Of a stretch of 45,009 bases of DNA, positions 1 to 8,200 are shown piece by piece. The DNA lies in NCBI GenBank assembly GCA_029821195.1, contig JALGTU010000005.1, positions 1 through 45,009 on the forward strand, given 5' to 3'. The position numbers were made by a program, and so were the translations under genes. The notes beneath the pieces are model-generated. The model did no database searches and had not been told where the DNA came from. It saw only the letters and a program-made list of their open reading frames with translations. The DNA comes from Candidatus Zipacnadia bacterium. GTDB lineage: Bacteria > Armatimonadota > Zipacnadia > Zipacnadales > Zipacnadaceae. How positions within the stretch are numbered: the first letter of the stretch is position 1; every line of letters begins with the position of its first letter.

Positions 1-1599
1 GACCTCGCAGCCCCAGACCGTTCCGTCTGCACCGTAGCCTGTGCCATCGCAGGCAATACCCAGCACCGGCCCGGCCGCCGCATGCTCGGCCATGCAGGCC
101 GCGATATGCGCGTGGTGGTGCTGTACCGCGACCGCTTCCAGCCCACGCTCGTCGGCGAGCTGCCGAGCGTAGCGCGTGCTGAGATAGTCCGGATGCAGGT
201 CGTGGGCAATCACTTCCGGCTCGACGCGCAACACATCCTGCAAGTGCTCGACGCACCACTGGAAATAGTCCAGGGTATCAGCGTCTTCCAGGTCACCGAT
301 ATGCTGGCTCAAGAAAGCACTGTGCCCATCAGTCAGGCAGAAGGTATTCTTCAGGTGCCCGCCGACCGCCAGCACCCGGCCCAGATTCCGCTTCAGGGTA
401 ACGGGGAAGGGCACGTACCCCCGCGCCCGGCGCATAATGATCGGCCCCAACTCCGTCGGCCGCACCACCGAATCGTCGCAGCCGATTTCAATCTCCCGGT
501 TGTGTATCAGGAACCCGTCGGCGATGTGGCCGAGGCGATTGCGCGCTTCGTCGTTGCGCGTAGCCAACGGCTCTTCGCTGAGGTTGCCGCTGGTCATCAC
601 CAGCGCCAGCAGCCGCTCATCGGCCAACAGCAGGTGGTGCAGCGGCGTATACGGCGTCATCACGCCGTGGTACTTGCTGTCGGGCGCGACCGACGGAGCA
701 ATGATGGAATTGTACTGCTGTATTAGTACAATAGGACAAATTGGGCTAGTGAGCAACTCCCGGGCCTCCTCGGTGAGGTGGCAGTAGCTCTCGATGTCCT
801 CGACCGACCCCGACATAATCGCCAGCGGCTTCTCCTCGCGGCCCTTGCGCCGGCGCAGTTCCCGCACCGCATCGTCGTTAGTGGCATCACAGGCCAGATG
901 GAAGCCCCCCAGGCCCTTGATCGCGATTATCTTCCCCGCCGCCAGCAGCTCAATGGTCTGCTCAACGGCCTCGTCGCCGGTGCGCCGCTCGTCACCGCAG
1001 ATCAGCTCCACCTGGGGGCCGCACATCGGGCAGGCGTTGGGCTGGGCGTGGTAGCGACGGTCGTCAATATCGTCGTATTCGGCCTGACACTGTGGACACA
1101 TCGGAAAGGGCCGCATGGTGGTATTGGGCCGGTCGTAGGGAACGCTCTCTATAATAGTGAAGCGCGGGCCGCAGTTGGTGCAATTAGTGAACGGGTAGCG
1201 GTAGCGGCGGTCATCGGGATCAAGCAACTCGCGCAGACAATCTTCGCACGTGGCGACGTCGGGTGAGAGCAGGATCGTACCCCCGGCGGCCTCGCGGCTG
1301 GGGGTGATGACGAAGTCGGTATCACCGGCGGCCGGCAGCTCGCGGACCGAAATATCCTCGATCCGGGCGATAGGCGGCTTTTCCCGGGGCAACTCACGAA
1401 CGAATGCCTCGACGTCGGGGGGTGCGCCTTCGGCCTCGATGACCACGCCACCAGTGAAGTTGTGCACGCTGCCGGCGATATTATGCTGTTTTGCCAGCCG
1501 GTGAATGAATGGCCGGAAGCCGACTCCCTGCACAATACCGGTGACGGTGATCTCGCGCCTTATCCGCTGACCAGTTTTGAGTGCCGCTCCCTTAGCCAT
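1..1599 (-). CDS. hypF: HypF carbamoyltransferase, C-terminus cut by window edge
   Basis: HypF makes the thiocarbamoyl group that becomes the CN ligands of the [NiFe] centre, from carbamoyl phosphate and ATP, and hands it to HypE. Reading the minus strand from ATG 1599 gives 533 uninterrupted codons to the edge, of about 770 usual. The order is canonical: an acylphosphatase domain (GIVQGVGFRPF near residue 25), paired CxxC zinc fingers (CEDC, CTNC, CPQC, CPMC), a YrdC-like domain, and the start of the Kae1-like domain with an HHHAH metal motif and DGTGYGADGT next to the edge. I chose ATG 1599 because it precedes the acylphosphatase domain directly. It overlaps the 3' end of hypB by 40 bases, which suggests translational coupling. 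The last part of the Kae1-like domain is not visible. Confidence 0.95.
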   Translation of the reverse strand, partial: MAKGAALKTGQRIRREITVTGIVQGVGFRPFIHRLAKQHNIAGSVHNFTGGVVIEAEGAPPDVEAFVRELPREKPPIARIEDISVRELPAAGDTDFVITPSREAAGGTILLSPDVATCEDCLRELLDPDDRRYRYPFTNCTNCGPRFTIIESVPYDRPNTTMRPFPMCPQCQAEYDDIDDRRYHAQPNACPMCGPQVELICGDERRTGDEAVEQTIELLAAGKIIAIKGLGGFHLACDATNDDAVRELRRRKGREEKPLAIMSGSVEDIESYCHLTEEARELLTSPICPIVLIQQYNSIIAPSVAPDSKYHGVMTPYTPLHHLLLADERLLALVMTSGNLSEEPLATRNDEARNRLGHIADGFLIHNREIEIGCDDSVVRPTELGPIIMRRARGYVPFPVTLKRNLGRVLAVGGHLKNTFCLTDGHSAFLSQHIGDLEDADTLDYFQWCVEHLQDVLRVEPEVIAHDLHPDYLSTRYARQLADERGLEAVAVQHHHAHIAACMAEHAAAGPVLGIACDGTGYGADGTVWGCEV

Positions 1600-2216
1600 T
1601 GGCACAACTGCGCTATCCCCTCGCCAGTCACACACGAGGTTGAAAACTGCACCGCCTGCGGCTGAAGCTGGCCGCACAGATCCCAGAATCGCTCTACATC
1701 AAAAGACAGGTGCGGCAGCAGGTCAATCTTGTTGAGAATAACACCATCGCAGTCGCGGAAGGCGACCGGATACTTCTCGGGCTTATCATCGCCCTCCGGA
1801 ACGCTGGAAACTACCAGGCGGAAGTGCGCGCCCAACTTGAACGCCGCCGGGCAAACCAGGTTCCCCACATTCTCGATGAGCAGCAGATCCGTCGCCGCCA
1901 GGGAGATCCTCTCCACGGCTCGGGTAATCATCGGCGCGTTCAGGTGGCACATACCGCCCGTATTGATCTGAAAGGCCTCCGCGCCAGCTTCTTCAATGCG
2001 GCGGGCGTCGTTAGCCGTCGCCACGTCGCCCTCAATGACTTTGATCGTCACATCGTCCAGTGACCTGACCACCTGCTCCAGCACGCTGGTCTTACCACTG
2101 CCCGGACTGCCCATGAAATCAACCGCCAAAATGCCGTGGGCATCAAAGAATTCCTGGTTCGCCTGCGCGGCAGCGTCGTTGTCGCCCAGGATATTGGTCA
2201 TCAGTTCGATCTTCAT
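1560..2216 (-). CDS. hypB: HypB nickel-insertion GTPase
   Basis: HypB is the cytoplasmic GTPase that works with HypA to insert nickel into the hydrogenase large subunit. Visible motifs are the P-loop GSPGSGKT, the switch segment DVATANDARRI, a metal-site segment with GGMCHLNAP, ENVGNLVCPA, and the guanine-specificity NKID. There is no N-terminal His-rich stretch or CCGC nickel-storage motif, so this is the minimal form. An in-frame GTG lies at 2231, but I prefer ATG 2216, which has an AGGTGG sequence about 11 bases upstream and begins MKIELMTNILGDND, the usual family start. The 3' end overlaps hypF. The gene is divergent from hypA. Confidence 0.95.
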   Translation of the reverse strand: MKIELMTNILGDNDAAAQANQEFFDAHGILAVDFMGSPGSGKTSVLEQVVRSLDDVTIKVIEGDVATANDARRIEEAGAEAFQINTGGMCHLNAPMITRAVERISLAATDLLLIENVGNLVCPAAFKLGAHFRLVVSSVPEGDDKPEKYPVAFRDCDGVILNKIDLLPHLSFDVERFWDLCGQLQPQAVQFSTSCVTGEGIAQLCQWLRERHSKLVSG

Positions 2217-2317
2217 TGCTGTTGGTTCCACCTGGTGATAAAGCTAATGCTGCCTGGTAGTTCCTCTTGTTTGGATGCGTACCCTTCGCACACACTGCCT
2301 TTAGGTCCGCTAGAATC

Positions 2318-2370
2318 GCGACAGGAATGTCGCTCCTACGAGGGGGAGGGTGCGACAGGCGGGACGCCTG
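2318..2370. repeat. Two adjacent REP-like hairpins in the hypB-hypA gap
   Basis: Two small palindromes sit side by side. The first is GCGACA-GGAA-TGTCGC (2318-2333) and the second is CAGGCG-GGA-CGCCTG (2356-2370). Both are preceded by GCGACAGG-like sequence (GCGACAGGAATG and GCGACAGGCGGG) and followed by a CCTAC-type end, so they look like two diverged copies of one palindromic unit. This resembles dispersed REP elements of other bacteria. No second locus in this window carries them, so that reading is inference. Confidence 0.4.
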
Positions 2371-2388
2371 CCCTACCAATTGAGGAGC

Positions 2389-2417
2389 TTGCCGCAGGAG
2401 CCCAGTGGTGATACAAT
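2389..2417 (+). promoter_or_regulatory. Sigma70-type promoter of hypA
   Basis: The -35 is TTGCCG (2389-2394), followed by a 17-base spacer and the -10 TACAAT (2412-2417). A TG one base before the -10 gives an extended -10. Predicted transcription starts near 2424, leaving a roughly 20-base leader with AGGTG ahead of the hypA ATG. Confidence 0.55.
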
Positions 2418-2442
2418 GCGCCAGAGCAGGTGAATATCGGCT

Positions 2443-2808
2443 ATGCACGAGTTTTCTATTGCCCGCAGCATCGCGCACCAGCTTGCCGAGGTGGCCCAGG
2501 AGCACCAGGCCAAGCTCTTGAGCGCGACTGTCGCTATCGGCCCGCTGAGCACCGTGGTTCCGGAACTGCTGCGCGAAGCGTGGCCCTACGTCATCAAGGG
2601 CACTGATCTGGAGGGAGCGGCGCTACACATTGAGCGGGTGCCGGTTCGTGCCCGGTGCAACGAGTGTGGCGCCACGACGGAGGGATACGACCCCTTCGTA
2701 AAGTGCCGGGAGTGCGGAAGTCTGAACCTCTCGATAGAGTCGGGCTTTGAGCTTCAGATACTGAGCGCGGAACTGGCCGATTCCGCCGAGGAAGCCGGCA
2801 ATTCGTAG
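2443..2808 (+). CDS. hypA: HypA nickel metallochaperone
   Basis: HypA delivers nickel to the hydrogenase large subunit with HypB. The 121-residue protein starts MHEFSIA, so His2 of the N-terminal nickel site is present. It carries the structural zinc site as two CxxC pairs (CNEC near residue 70 and CREC near residue 88). Length and motif order match the family. AGGTG lies 8 bases before the ATG. It is transcribed opposite to hypB and to the hydrogenase block, and converges on the small-subunit gene with only 10 bases between the two stop codons. The last 15 residues are acidic and not conserved in the family as I know it. Confidence 0.95.
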   Translation: MHEFSIARSIAHQLAEVAQEHQAKLLSATVAIGPLSTVVPELLREAWPYVIKGTDLEGAALHIERVPVRARCNECGATTEGYDPFVKCRECGSLNLSIESGFELQILSAELADSAEEAGNS

Positions 2809-2822
2809 GCCCACACGCCTAC
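2805..2822. terminator. Hairpin shared by the convergent hypA and small-subunit ends
   Basis: GTAGGC (2805-2810), a 6-base loop and GCCTAC (2817-2822) form a perfect 6-bp stem that includes both the hypA TAG and the small-subunit TAG. There is no T-tract on either side, so it is at best a weak bidirectional terminator or mRNA 3'-end stabiliser. Confidence 0.3.
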
Positions 2823-3376
2823 TTCGGCGTCAGCAGCTCCTCGGGCACATCGTCCCCCGGCACGACCTCGTCGGCCCCCACCTCGTCCTCAATGGGGATA
2901 GACTCGTTACGGTCAACAAGCTGCTTGATATGCTCGCGGGCTACCTGCTTCTCGGCCAGCCCCAGTGCGACGGCGATTCCGTGGAGAATGGCCTCCGGTC
3001 GCGGCGGGCAGCCAGGAATGTAGTAGTCCACCGGCAGGATCGTGTCGGCGCCACCGACGATATTGTAGCTATCGAACCAAATGCCGCCGCCCGAGGCACA
3101 CGACCCAATAGCGATGACCAGTTTGGGGTCGGGCACGGCCTCGTAGAGCCGCTTGAGGGCCGGGACTACCTGGCGGGTCACCGGGCCACAGACCAGCAGC
3201 ACATCGGCGTGCCGCGGCGAGCCGACCAGCTTGACGCCGAAGCGCTCGACATCGTAGTACGGCGTCAGCACATCAATTACCTCAATGTCACAGCCATTGC
3301 AGGCCCCGGTATTCGTATGATAGACCCACAATGACTTGGGGAAGGCCTTGTTACACAGGTTCTTGAAAAAGCCCAC
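2819..3376 (-). CDS. hyfI: Group 4 [NiFe]-hydrogenase small subunit (NuoB/HyfI/HycG-like)
   Basis: This 185-residue protein carries the proximal [4Fe-4S] cluster next to the NiFe subunit in membrane-bound energy-converting hydrogenases. The four cluster ligands are visible as C26 and C29 (TGACNGCD), C93 (GSCASGG) and C123 (PGCPPRP). There is no Tat signal, as expected for a cytoplasm-facing NuoB-type small subunit. It lacks the larger C-terminal Fe-S domain of uptake hydrogenases. The last 35 residues are strongly acidic. It is the last gene of the leftward hydrogenase block, 44 bases after the polyferredoxin gene. Confidence 0.95.
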   Translation of the reverse strand: MGFFKNLCNKAFPKSLWVYHTNTGACNGCDIEVIDVLTPYYDVERFGVKLVGSPRHADVLLVCGPVTRQVVPALKRLYEAVPDPKLVIAIGSCASGGGIWFDSYNIVGGADTILPVDYYIPGCPPRPEAILHGIAVALGLAEKQVAREHIKQLVDRNESIPIEDEVGADEVVPGDDVPEELLTPK

Positions 3377-3420
3377 TTCATATTCCTCCTGTTACCAGCC
3401 GGCAAGCCTGCTCGCCCGGG

Positions 3421-3912
3421 CTATTCGCTGGACACCTCGACTGGCTCATACAACGGGTCCTGGCCGCCGCGCTTGATCTCGTCGTCGCGGTAGCCCGGCT
3501 GCATAATCTTATCCAGCGGCGAGGGGGGCTCGTAGCAGCGCCCGCAGCGCTTACAGGTCGCCATAAATACCTCGCAGACATGCTCGAGGTCTTCCCGCGC
3601 CTTGTCCGAAGCGAGTTCGAACTGCTTGGTCATAGTAATGGCATCCTGCGGGCAGACGTCGGCACAACGCCCGCAGTAGATACAGCGCTCGCGCAGGCGG
3701 GTTATCCGGCGCGTGGTCTGGTCAATGTCCTCGATCAGAATGGCGCGGGCCGGGCAAACCGCGGCGCAGCCGCCGCAGCCGATGCACCGGTTGACGTCTA
3801 CCTCGGGATAGCCACGGAAGTCTTCCTCGGGGTCATGGGGCGCGAACGGGTACATAAGCGTCACTATCCCCGCCGCGAAACATAGTATAGCTTCTTTAAG
3901 CTTACTGAGCAC
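3421..3912 (-). CDS. hyfH: Hydrogenase polyferredoxin subunit (HyfH/HycF/NuoI-like)
   Basis: An electron-transfer subunit of the peripheral arm, 163 residues long. It has a hydrophobic N-terminal stretch, then two classical [4Fe-4S] motifs: C43-C46-C49-C53 (CIGCGGCAAVCP) and C77-C80-C83-C87 (CIYCGRCADVCP). A C-terminal extension adds C113 and CKRCGRC (C120, C123, C126), which could hold a further cluster, as in HycF-type proteins. It probably passes electrons between the small subunit and the soluble input module. It starts 17 bases after the large-subunit stop. Confidence 0.93.
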   Translation of the reverse strand: MLSKLKEAILCFAAGIVTLMYPFAPHDPEEDFRGYPEVDVNRCIGCGGCAAVCPARAILIEDIDQTTRRITRLRERCIYCGRCADVCPQDAITMTKQFELASDKAREDLEHVCEVFMATCKRCGRCYEPPSPLDKIMQPGYRDDEIKRGGQDPLYEPVEVSSE

Positions 3913-3929
3913 TTTGGGCTAAGGCCTCC

Positions 3930-5609
3930 CTATCGAGCCGGCTGCTTAGACTCCCTCAGAGCCAACATTTCATCTTGAGTGTAGACGCGAATGATCCCCG
4001 ACTTGACGTCGGTAACCTCCATACGGTCGGTGCACGAGAAGCAGGGATCGAAGCTGCCAATATCAATCGGCACGTCGGCCAGCGTATCGCCCGTCACCAT
4101 TGTCGGCACCGACTGCAGGTTAGCATAGGTGGGGGCGCGCACCCGCCAGCGCTCGGGACGATTCTCCTCACCGGTGAGCAGCCAGTGGAAGACCTCCCCC
4201 CGGGGTGCTTCGACCGCGCTCATCGCCTGGCGCCCTGGCGGGATTTCCTCGTCAATCTCCGCCATTATCGGCCCGTCGGGTATCTCTGCCAGGGCTTGCC
4301 GGATGATGTTGATCGCCTCGAGCGTCTCATCCAGTCGCACCAGCACGCGCGCCACATTGTCACAACTGTCATAGACGCACTTCTTGACCTCCACCCGGTC
4401 GTACGCGGCATACGGGTGGTCCACCCGCACGTCAATAGCGATGCCCGACCCGCGGGCAGTTGGCCCAACCGCTGCCAATTCCCGCGCCTTCTCCTCGGGT
4501 AGCTCCCCAGTACCCTTGAGCCGGGCCATCAGCGTCGGATCGCCGGGAATAGCATCGCATAGGGCTCGCCACTCCTTCTCGATCTTAGCAAGCACATCGG
4601 TAATGTCGCCGTAGACTTCCGGCTCGATGTCCCGGCGCACACCGCCGACCAGGTTCATTCCGTAGGTCTTCCGGTTGCCGGTAATTCGCTCGCACAGCCA
4701 CATCAGCGGCTCACGCATCCGCCAGGTCTGCATCAATACCGTGTCGAAGCCAATGATATGGCCGGCAATGCCCAGCCACAGCATGTGGCTGTGAACGCGC
4801 TCCAGTTCCAGGACAATGGTGCGGATATATTCGGCGCGGTCGGGCACCTCGATGCCCGCAGCCTGTTCTACGGCCTGGCAGTAGGAGGTGCTGTGCACGA
4901 AGCCGCAGATGCCGCAGATGCGTTCGGCGATGAACGGAATCTGATTGTAGGTCAGCACGCTGCAGCCCAGTTTTTCCACGCCCCGGTGATTGTAAAAACC
5001 CCGGTAGTCGGCCCCCACGACGGTCTCGCCCTCGACAAAGATGCGGAAATACTCCGGCTCTTCGAGGACCGGGAAATACGGGCCGATCGGCACCACGCTG
5101 GCACCCTCCGGCGGCTCAACCAGCGGCATCGCGACGCCCGCACAGGACGGGGGCTTGACGCCGTGCTCAACGTCGGTACGCAGCGGGTAGAGGTCCTCCG
5201 GCCAGTCATCAGCCAGTACCAGCCGACGCGGATCGGGATGTCCCTCGGGCACCACCCCGACCATATCCCGGGCCTCCCGCTCGGACCAGTTCGCCCCCGG
5301 AATAGTAGGCGTGATCGAGTCAATACGGGGGTCGTCGCCATCTACCTCCGCGTGGACGGCGATGTAGAGCTTTTCTTCATCCTGGGCAAAGAAATGGGTG
5401 ATCAGGAACTTCCCGTTGCGCTCGCGACGATCGGTCCCGCCGTTTATGACAAACCGACATCCCTGGTCGTTGTAAAGATAATCAGCAACTTCGACCAGGC
5501 TCTCCGGAACGATCTCCACCCTCAACTGGTCCGGCTCCGCTGCATCAACCGCCAACACCCGGTCCCCGAACTTCTCCTTCAGACTGTCGCCGAACTGCTG
5601 TGCAGCCAT
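3930..5609 (-). CDS. hyfG: Group 4 [NiFe]-hydrogenase large subunit, NuoC-NuoD fusion (HyfG/HycE-like)
   Basis: This is the catalytic subunit. Residues 1 to about 150 are a NuoC-like 30-kDa domain and the rest is a NuoD/HycE-like domain. Both NiFe-binding pairs are intact: C232 and C235 in ICGICGFVHS, and C523 and C526 in DPCFSCTDR. That separates it from complex I NuoD. A 30-residue tail (M530-R559) follows the DPCxxCxxR motif, the peptide removed by a HycI-type protease after nickel insertion; such a protease is encoded upstream. A TTG at 5615 is in frame, but ATG 5609 is preferred because GGAG lies 8 bases before it. The 79-base gap upstream is conspicuously AT-rich and could hold an internal promoter, though I see no convincing pair of hexamers. 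Confidence 0.96.
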   Translation of the reverse strand: MAAQQFGDSLKEKFGDRVLAVDAAEPDQLRVEIVPESLVEVADYLYNDQGCRFVINGGTDRRERNGKFLITHFFAQDEEKLYIAVHAEVDGDDPRIDSITPTIPGANWSEREARDMVGVVPEGHPDPRRLVLADDWPEDLYPLRTDVEHGVKPPSCAGVAMPLVEPPEGASVVPIGPYFPVLEEPEYFRIFVEGETVVGADYRGFYNHRGVEKLGCSVLTYNQIPFIAERICGICGFVHSTSYCQAVEQAAGIEVPDRAEYIRTIVLELERVHSHMLWLGIAGHIIGFDTVLMQTWRMREPLMWLCERITGNRKTYGMNLVGGVRRDIEPEVYGDITDVLAKIEKEWRALCDAIPGDPTLMARLKGTGELPEEKARELAAVGPTARGSGIAIDVRVDHPYAAYDRVEVKKCVYDSCDNVARVLVRLDETLEAINIIRQALAEIPDGPIMAEIDEEIPPGRQAMSAVEAPRGEVFHWLLTGEENRPERWRVRAPTYANLQSVPTMVTGDTLADVPIDIGSFDPCFSCTDRMEVTDVKSGIIRVYTQDEMLALRESKQPAR

Positions 5610-5688
5610 GCTCAACTCTCCCGCGAGATTATGTTACTATATTACACAATTTACTCTATCATTATGACGACTATTCGCCCAGGTAGGT

Positions 5689-6618
5689 TCAGTAGGGCAC
5701 GCCCACCGCGGCCATTAGCTCCCGAACCGAGGTGTATTCTTCGTCGCCGATCTCGATAAAGCCCCGGAAACCGGTCGGGACCAGCACCTGACCGTGCTCT
5801 TTCATGCGGTAATCCAACCCCAACAAGGTCTCCTTGAGCGTTTCGGCAACAGCCCGATCAGTGTCCCCTAAGGCACATACACACCAGCCCGGGAACATCG
5901 TGGTATACTCGACCGGCTGGATACCGGGATTGTCTACTGCCACCTCCTGCCAGATGTTCTCCCGGACAAACCCGCCGTCGGCCCGCCCTCGGCGAAGCCG
6001 GTCAATGACGTGCTCCTGGGTAGGACAGACCGCCACGGTAGCGTCCGTAGTTATGTCAAGGCCGTGCTGGAGACACACGGCCTGGGGCGCCAGGTGACCT
6101 GCTACGGCCATCTCGGAACCCACAGCTATTACCTTGCCCTTCAGATCTGCGATGCTGCTAATGCCGCGATCGGCCCGCGCCAATATTACACCTCGATACT
6201 GCGACCGTGGAGGCCCACCGGTGAAATCCGGCTCGGTGGCAATGGCTAGAGGGTACGCGCCTCGGGTCTTGTGCAGGATCAGGTAGACCACTGGGTTGGC
6301 AAACACGAAATCAGCGTCAGCACTCTCTACCGCACTTAGGAAGTTACGATATCCGAGTGCGGAAACATAGCTGATATTGTAGCCCGTTTCCTGGCGAAGA
6401 TACTTGATCAGCGGCATGAACCTTTTGCCCTGGCGATACGGCGAATAGCGCGGCATAATGGCTATTTTCACTGATACCTTGGGGGCAGGAGCAGATTCAA
6501 CCGGATGAATCCGCCCGCATCCCGCCGCGCAGCAGAGGAGGATTGCTCCCGCAATAAGACCGGTTATAGCTCGGAGGCTACCATTTGTCGGCACTACAAG
6601 CCACCTTCTTCTTGTCAC
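5689..6618 (-). CDS. PhnD-like periplasmic binding lipoprotein inside the hydrogenase block
   Basis: The 309-residue product resembles phosphate/phosphite/phosphonate-type solute-binding proteins (PhnD family; type 2 periplasmic fold). It has a basic N-terminus (MTRRRW), a hydrophobic segment at about 16-30 and a lipobox AAGC with C34 as the predicted lipidated cysteine. Typical segments follow: VKIAIMPRYSP near the start of the mature protein, LIKYLRQETGY, ADFVFANPVVY, and the second-lobe IADLKGKVIAVGSE. No ABC permease or ATPase is nearby. The gene lies 13 bases after hyfF and 79 before the large subunit, on the same strand. The ligand is unknown. It may be an extracytoplasmic accessory of the hydrogenase or an unrelated passenger. 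Confidence 0.82.
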   Translation of the reverse strand: MTRRRWLVVPTNGSLRAITGLIAGAILLCCAAGCGRIHPVESAPAPKVSVKIAIMPRYSPYRQGKRFMPLIKYLRQETGYNISYVSALGYRNFLSAVESADADFVFANPVVYLILHKTRGAYPLAIATEPDFTGGPPRSQYRGVILARADRGISSIADLKGKVIAVGSEMAVAGHLAPQAVCLQHGLDITTDATVAVCPTQEHVIDRLRRGRADGGFVRENIWQEVAVDNPGIQPVEYTTMFPGWCVCALGDTDRAVAETLKETLLGLDYRMKEHGQVLVPTGFRGFIEIGDEEYTSVRELMAAVGVPY

Positions 6619-6631
6619 GCGCTGTATCTAA

Positions 6632-8140
6632 CTAGGGGATAGCCCCGGCCCGGTAGACCGCCAGGATACACTCGGTCCCACGGTGGAGCAGCGGATGAAT
6701 AATCTGCGGATAGACGCCGATCACAATGCACAGAATTGCCAGCACCGCCATACTCAGCCAGATCGCGACCGGGACCTCCTTGAGACCAGGATTGGTCACC
6801 AGCGCAGTGGTCGGATGCCCCCAGAAGATCTTGTAACCGGCGTGGACCATACAACCTAAAGTTAAGATGCTAACCAAAACAGCTATGACCACGGCCCACC
6901 ATAGGTGTAGCTCACTGCCGGCCATAAACAAGGTTAGCTTGCTCCAGAAGCCGTTTAGAGGCGGAAGTCCGCCCATAGCAATAGCCCCGATGAAAAAGCA
7001 AGCCGCAGTTATGGGCATACGCTTACCCAGTCCCTTGAGTTGGCTGATCCGGCGTAAGCCGCCGGTGGCATACATCACCGCGCCCACGCTGAGGAACAGG
7101 AGGCTCTTGAACAGGGTATGATTTACCAAGTGAAATAGACCACCGTATATTCCCAGGTAGGTGCCGAATCCCAACCCTTCGATTACGTAGCCAATCTGAC
7201 TGACGCTGTGAAAGGCCAGCAACCTCTTGAGGTCGTCCTGCGCCCAGGCCATGAATATACCAATCAACATACTAGCCGAGGCCATTATGGCCACGAAGAC
7301 TATTACCGCGTTGTAGTGCGGAGCGAATATGGTAATAGTCCGAGCCAGCGCGTAAGCGCCCACCTTAATTACTAGCCCGGACAGCAGTGCGCTGATAGGC
7401 GCGGGGGCCTCGGCGTGGGCGTCGGGCAGCCAGGCGTGGAACGGAACCAATCCGGCCTTGGTGCCAAAGCCTACTACGAAGAAAGCCACCGCCAGCAGGC
7501 TGACGCTAGGGGGAATTTTCGGAATTATCTGGCCCAACTCCGTCAGCAGCAAGGCCGGGCGGCCGGGAGCGTATTGGGCTGCCGCCGAATATAGTAGCAC
7601 CGTGCCAAACAGGGCAAAGCAAACCCCGGCCACCACTAACATATCGTACTTGTAGGCAGCCTCTAATGATGCCCTTGTCCAGAAAAAACAAACCAGTAGG
7701 GCAGTAGCCAAAGTAGTGGCTTCCAATGCTACATACATCCAAATCAGGCTATTGGTGGTGCACACCCACATCATTGCTGCAAGGAACACCATCAGCAAAC
7801 CATAGTAGGTTACCAGCCTGGCTTCAGTAGTGAGGCCCTTACGCAGTTGATGATACATGTAGTGCAGCGAATAGAAGATGACAATTGCAGTCACCAAGGT
7901 GACGAGCACCACCAATAATGCGCTCAACCCGTCCAAGTTCAGCGCCATTTGGCAACAGTTCAACGACGCGCCGCTAAGGACCTGGCCGACAGCTAGGACT
8001 GCAAGATACAATGTCAGCAATGCCCCACCGACAGCCGCTCCTTCACGACACAGTCTCGTCCACCGGCCCAGGGTGAAGACAACACCAGCAGCCGCCAAAG
8101 GCACACCAATTAACATTACAGGAAGGGATGATTGAACCAT
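6632..8140 (-). CDS. hyfF: Hydrogenase-4 membrane subunit HyfF-like (antiporter-like, NuoN/MrpD family)
   Basis: A 502-residue polytopic membrane protein of the proton-conducting antiporter-like family. Recognisable segments are the GFGTKAGLVPFHAWLPDAH signature around residues 220-240, the discontinuous-helix region SALLSGLVIKVGAY, DDLKRLLAFHSVSQIGY, the HLVNHTLFKSLLFL helix, and GGLPPLNGFWSK. Lysines and the His-rich TM pattern expected for ion translocation are present. It follows hyfE by 60 bases and precedes the PhnD-like gene by 13. AGGAG lies 11 bases before the ATG. It is one of three antiporter-like subunits here, matching the HyfB/D/F set of Hyd-4. Confidence 0.9.
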   Translation of the reverse strand: MVQSSLPVMLIGVPLAAAGVVFTLGRWTRLCREGAAVGGALLTLYLAVLAVGQVLSGASLNCCQMALNLDGLSALLVVLVTLVTAIVIFYSLHYMYHQLRKGLTTEARLVTYYGLLMVFLAAMMWVCTTNSLIWMYVALEATTLATALLVCFFWTRASLEAAYKYDMLVVAGVCFALFGTVLLYSAAAQYAPGRPALLLTELGQIIPKIPPSVSLLAVAFFVVGFGTKAGLVPFHAWLPDAHAEAPAPISALLSGLVIKVGAYALARTITIFAPHYNAVIVFVAIMASASMLIGIFMAWAQDDLKRLLAFHSVSQIGYVIEGLGFGTYLGIYGGLFHLVNHTLFKSLLFLSVGAVMYATGGLRRISQLKGLGKRMPITAACFFIGAIAMGGLPPLNGFWSKLTLFMAGSELHLWWAVVIAVLVSILTLGCMVHAGYKIFWGHPTTALVTNPGLKEVPVAIWLSMAVLAILCIVIGVYPQIIHPLLHRGTECILAVYRAGAIP

Positions 8141-8200
8141 CGGTTTGTACGCTCCTGAGCACCGGCCACGCGCGCCAGTGCCAAGTTGCTCCTGCTATCA

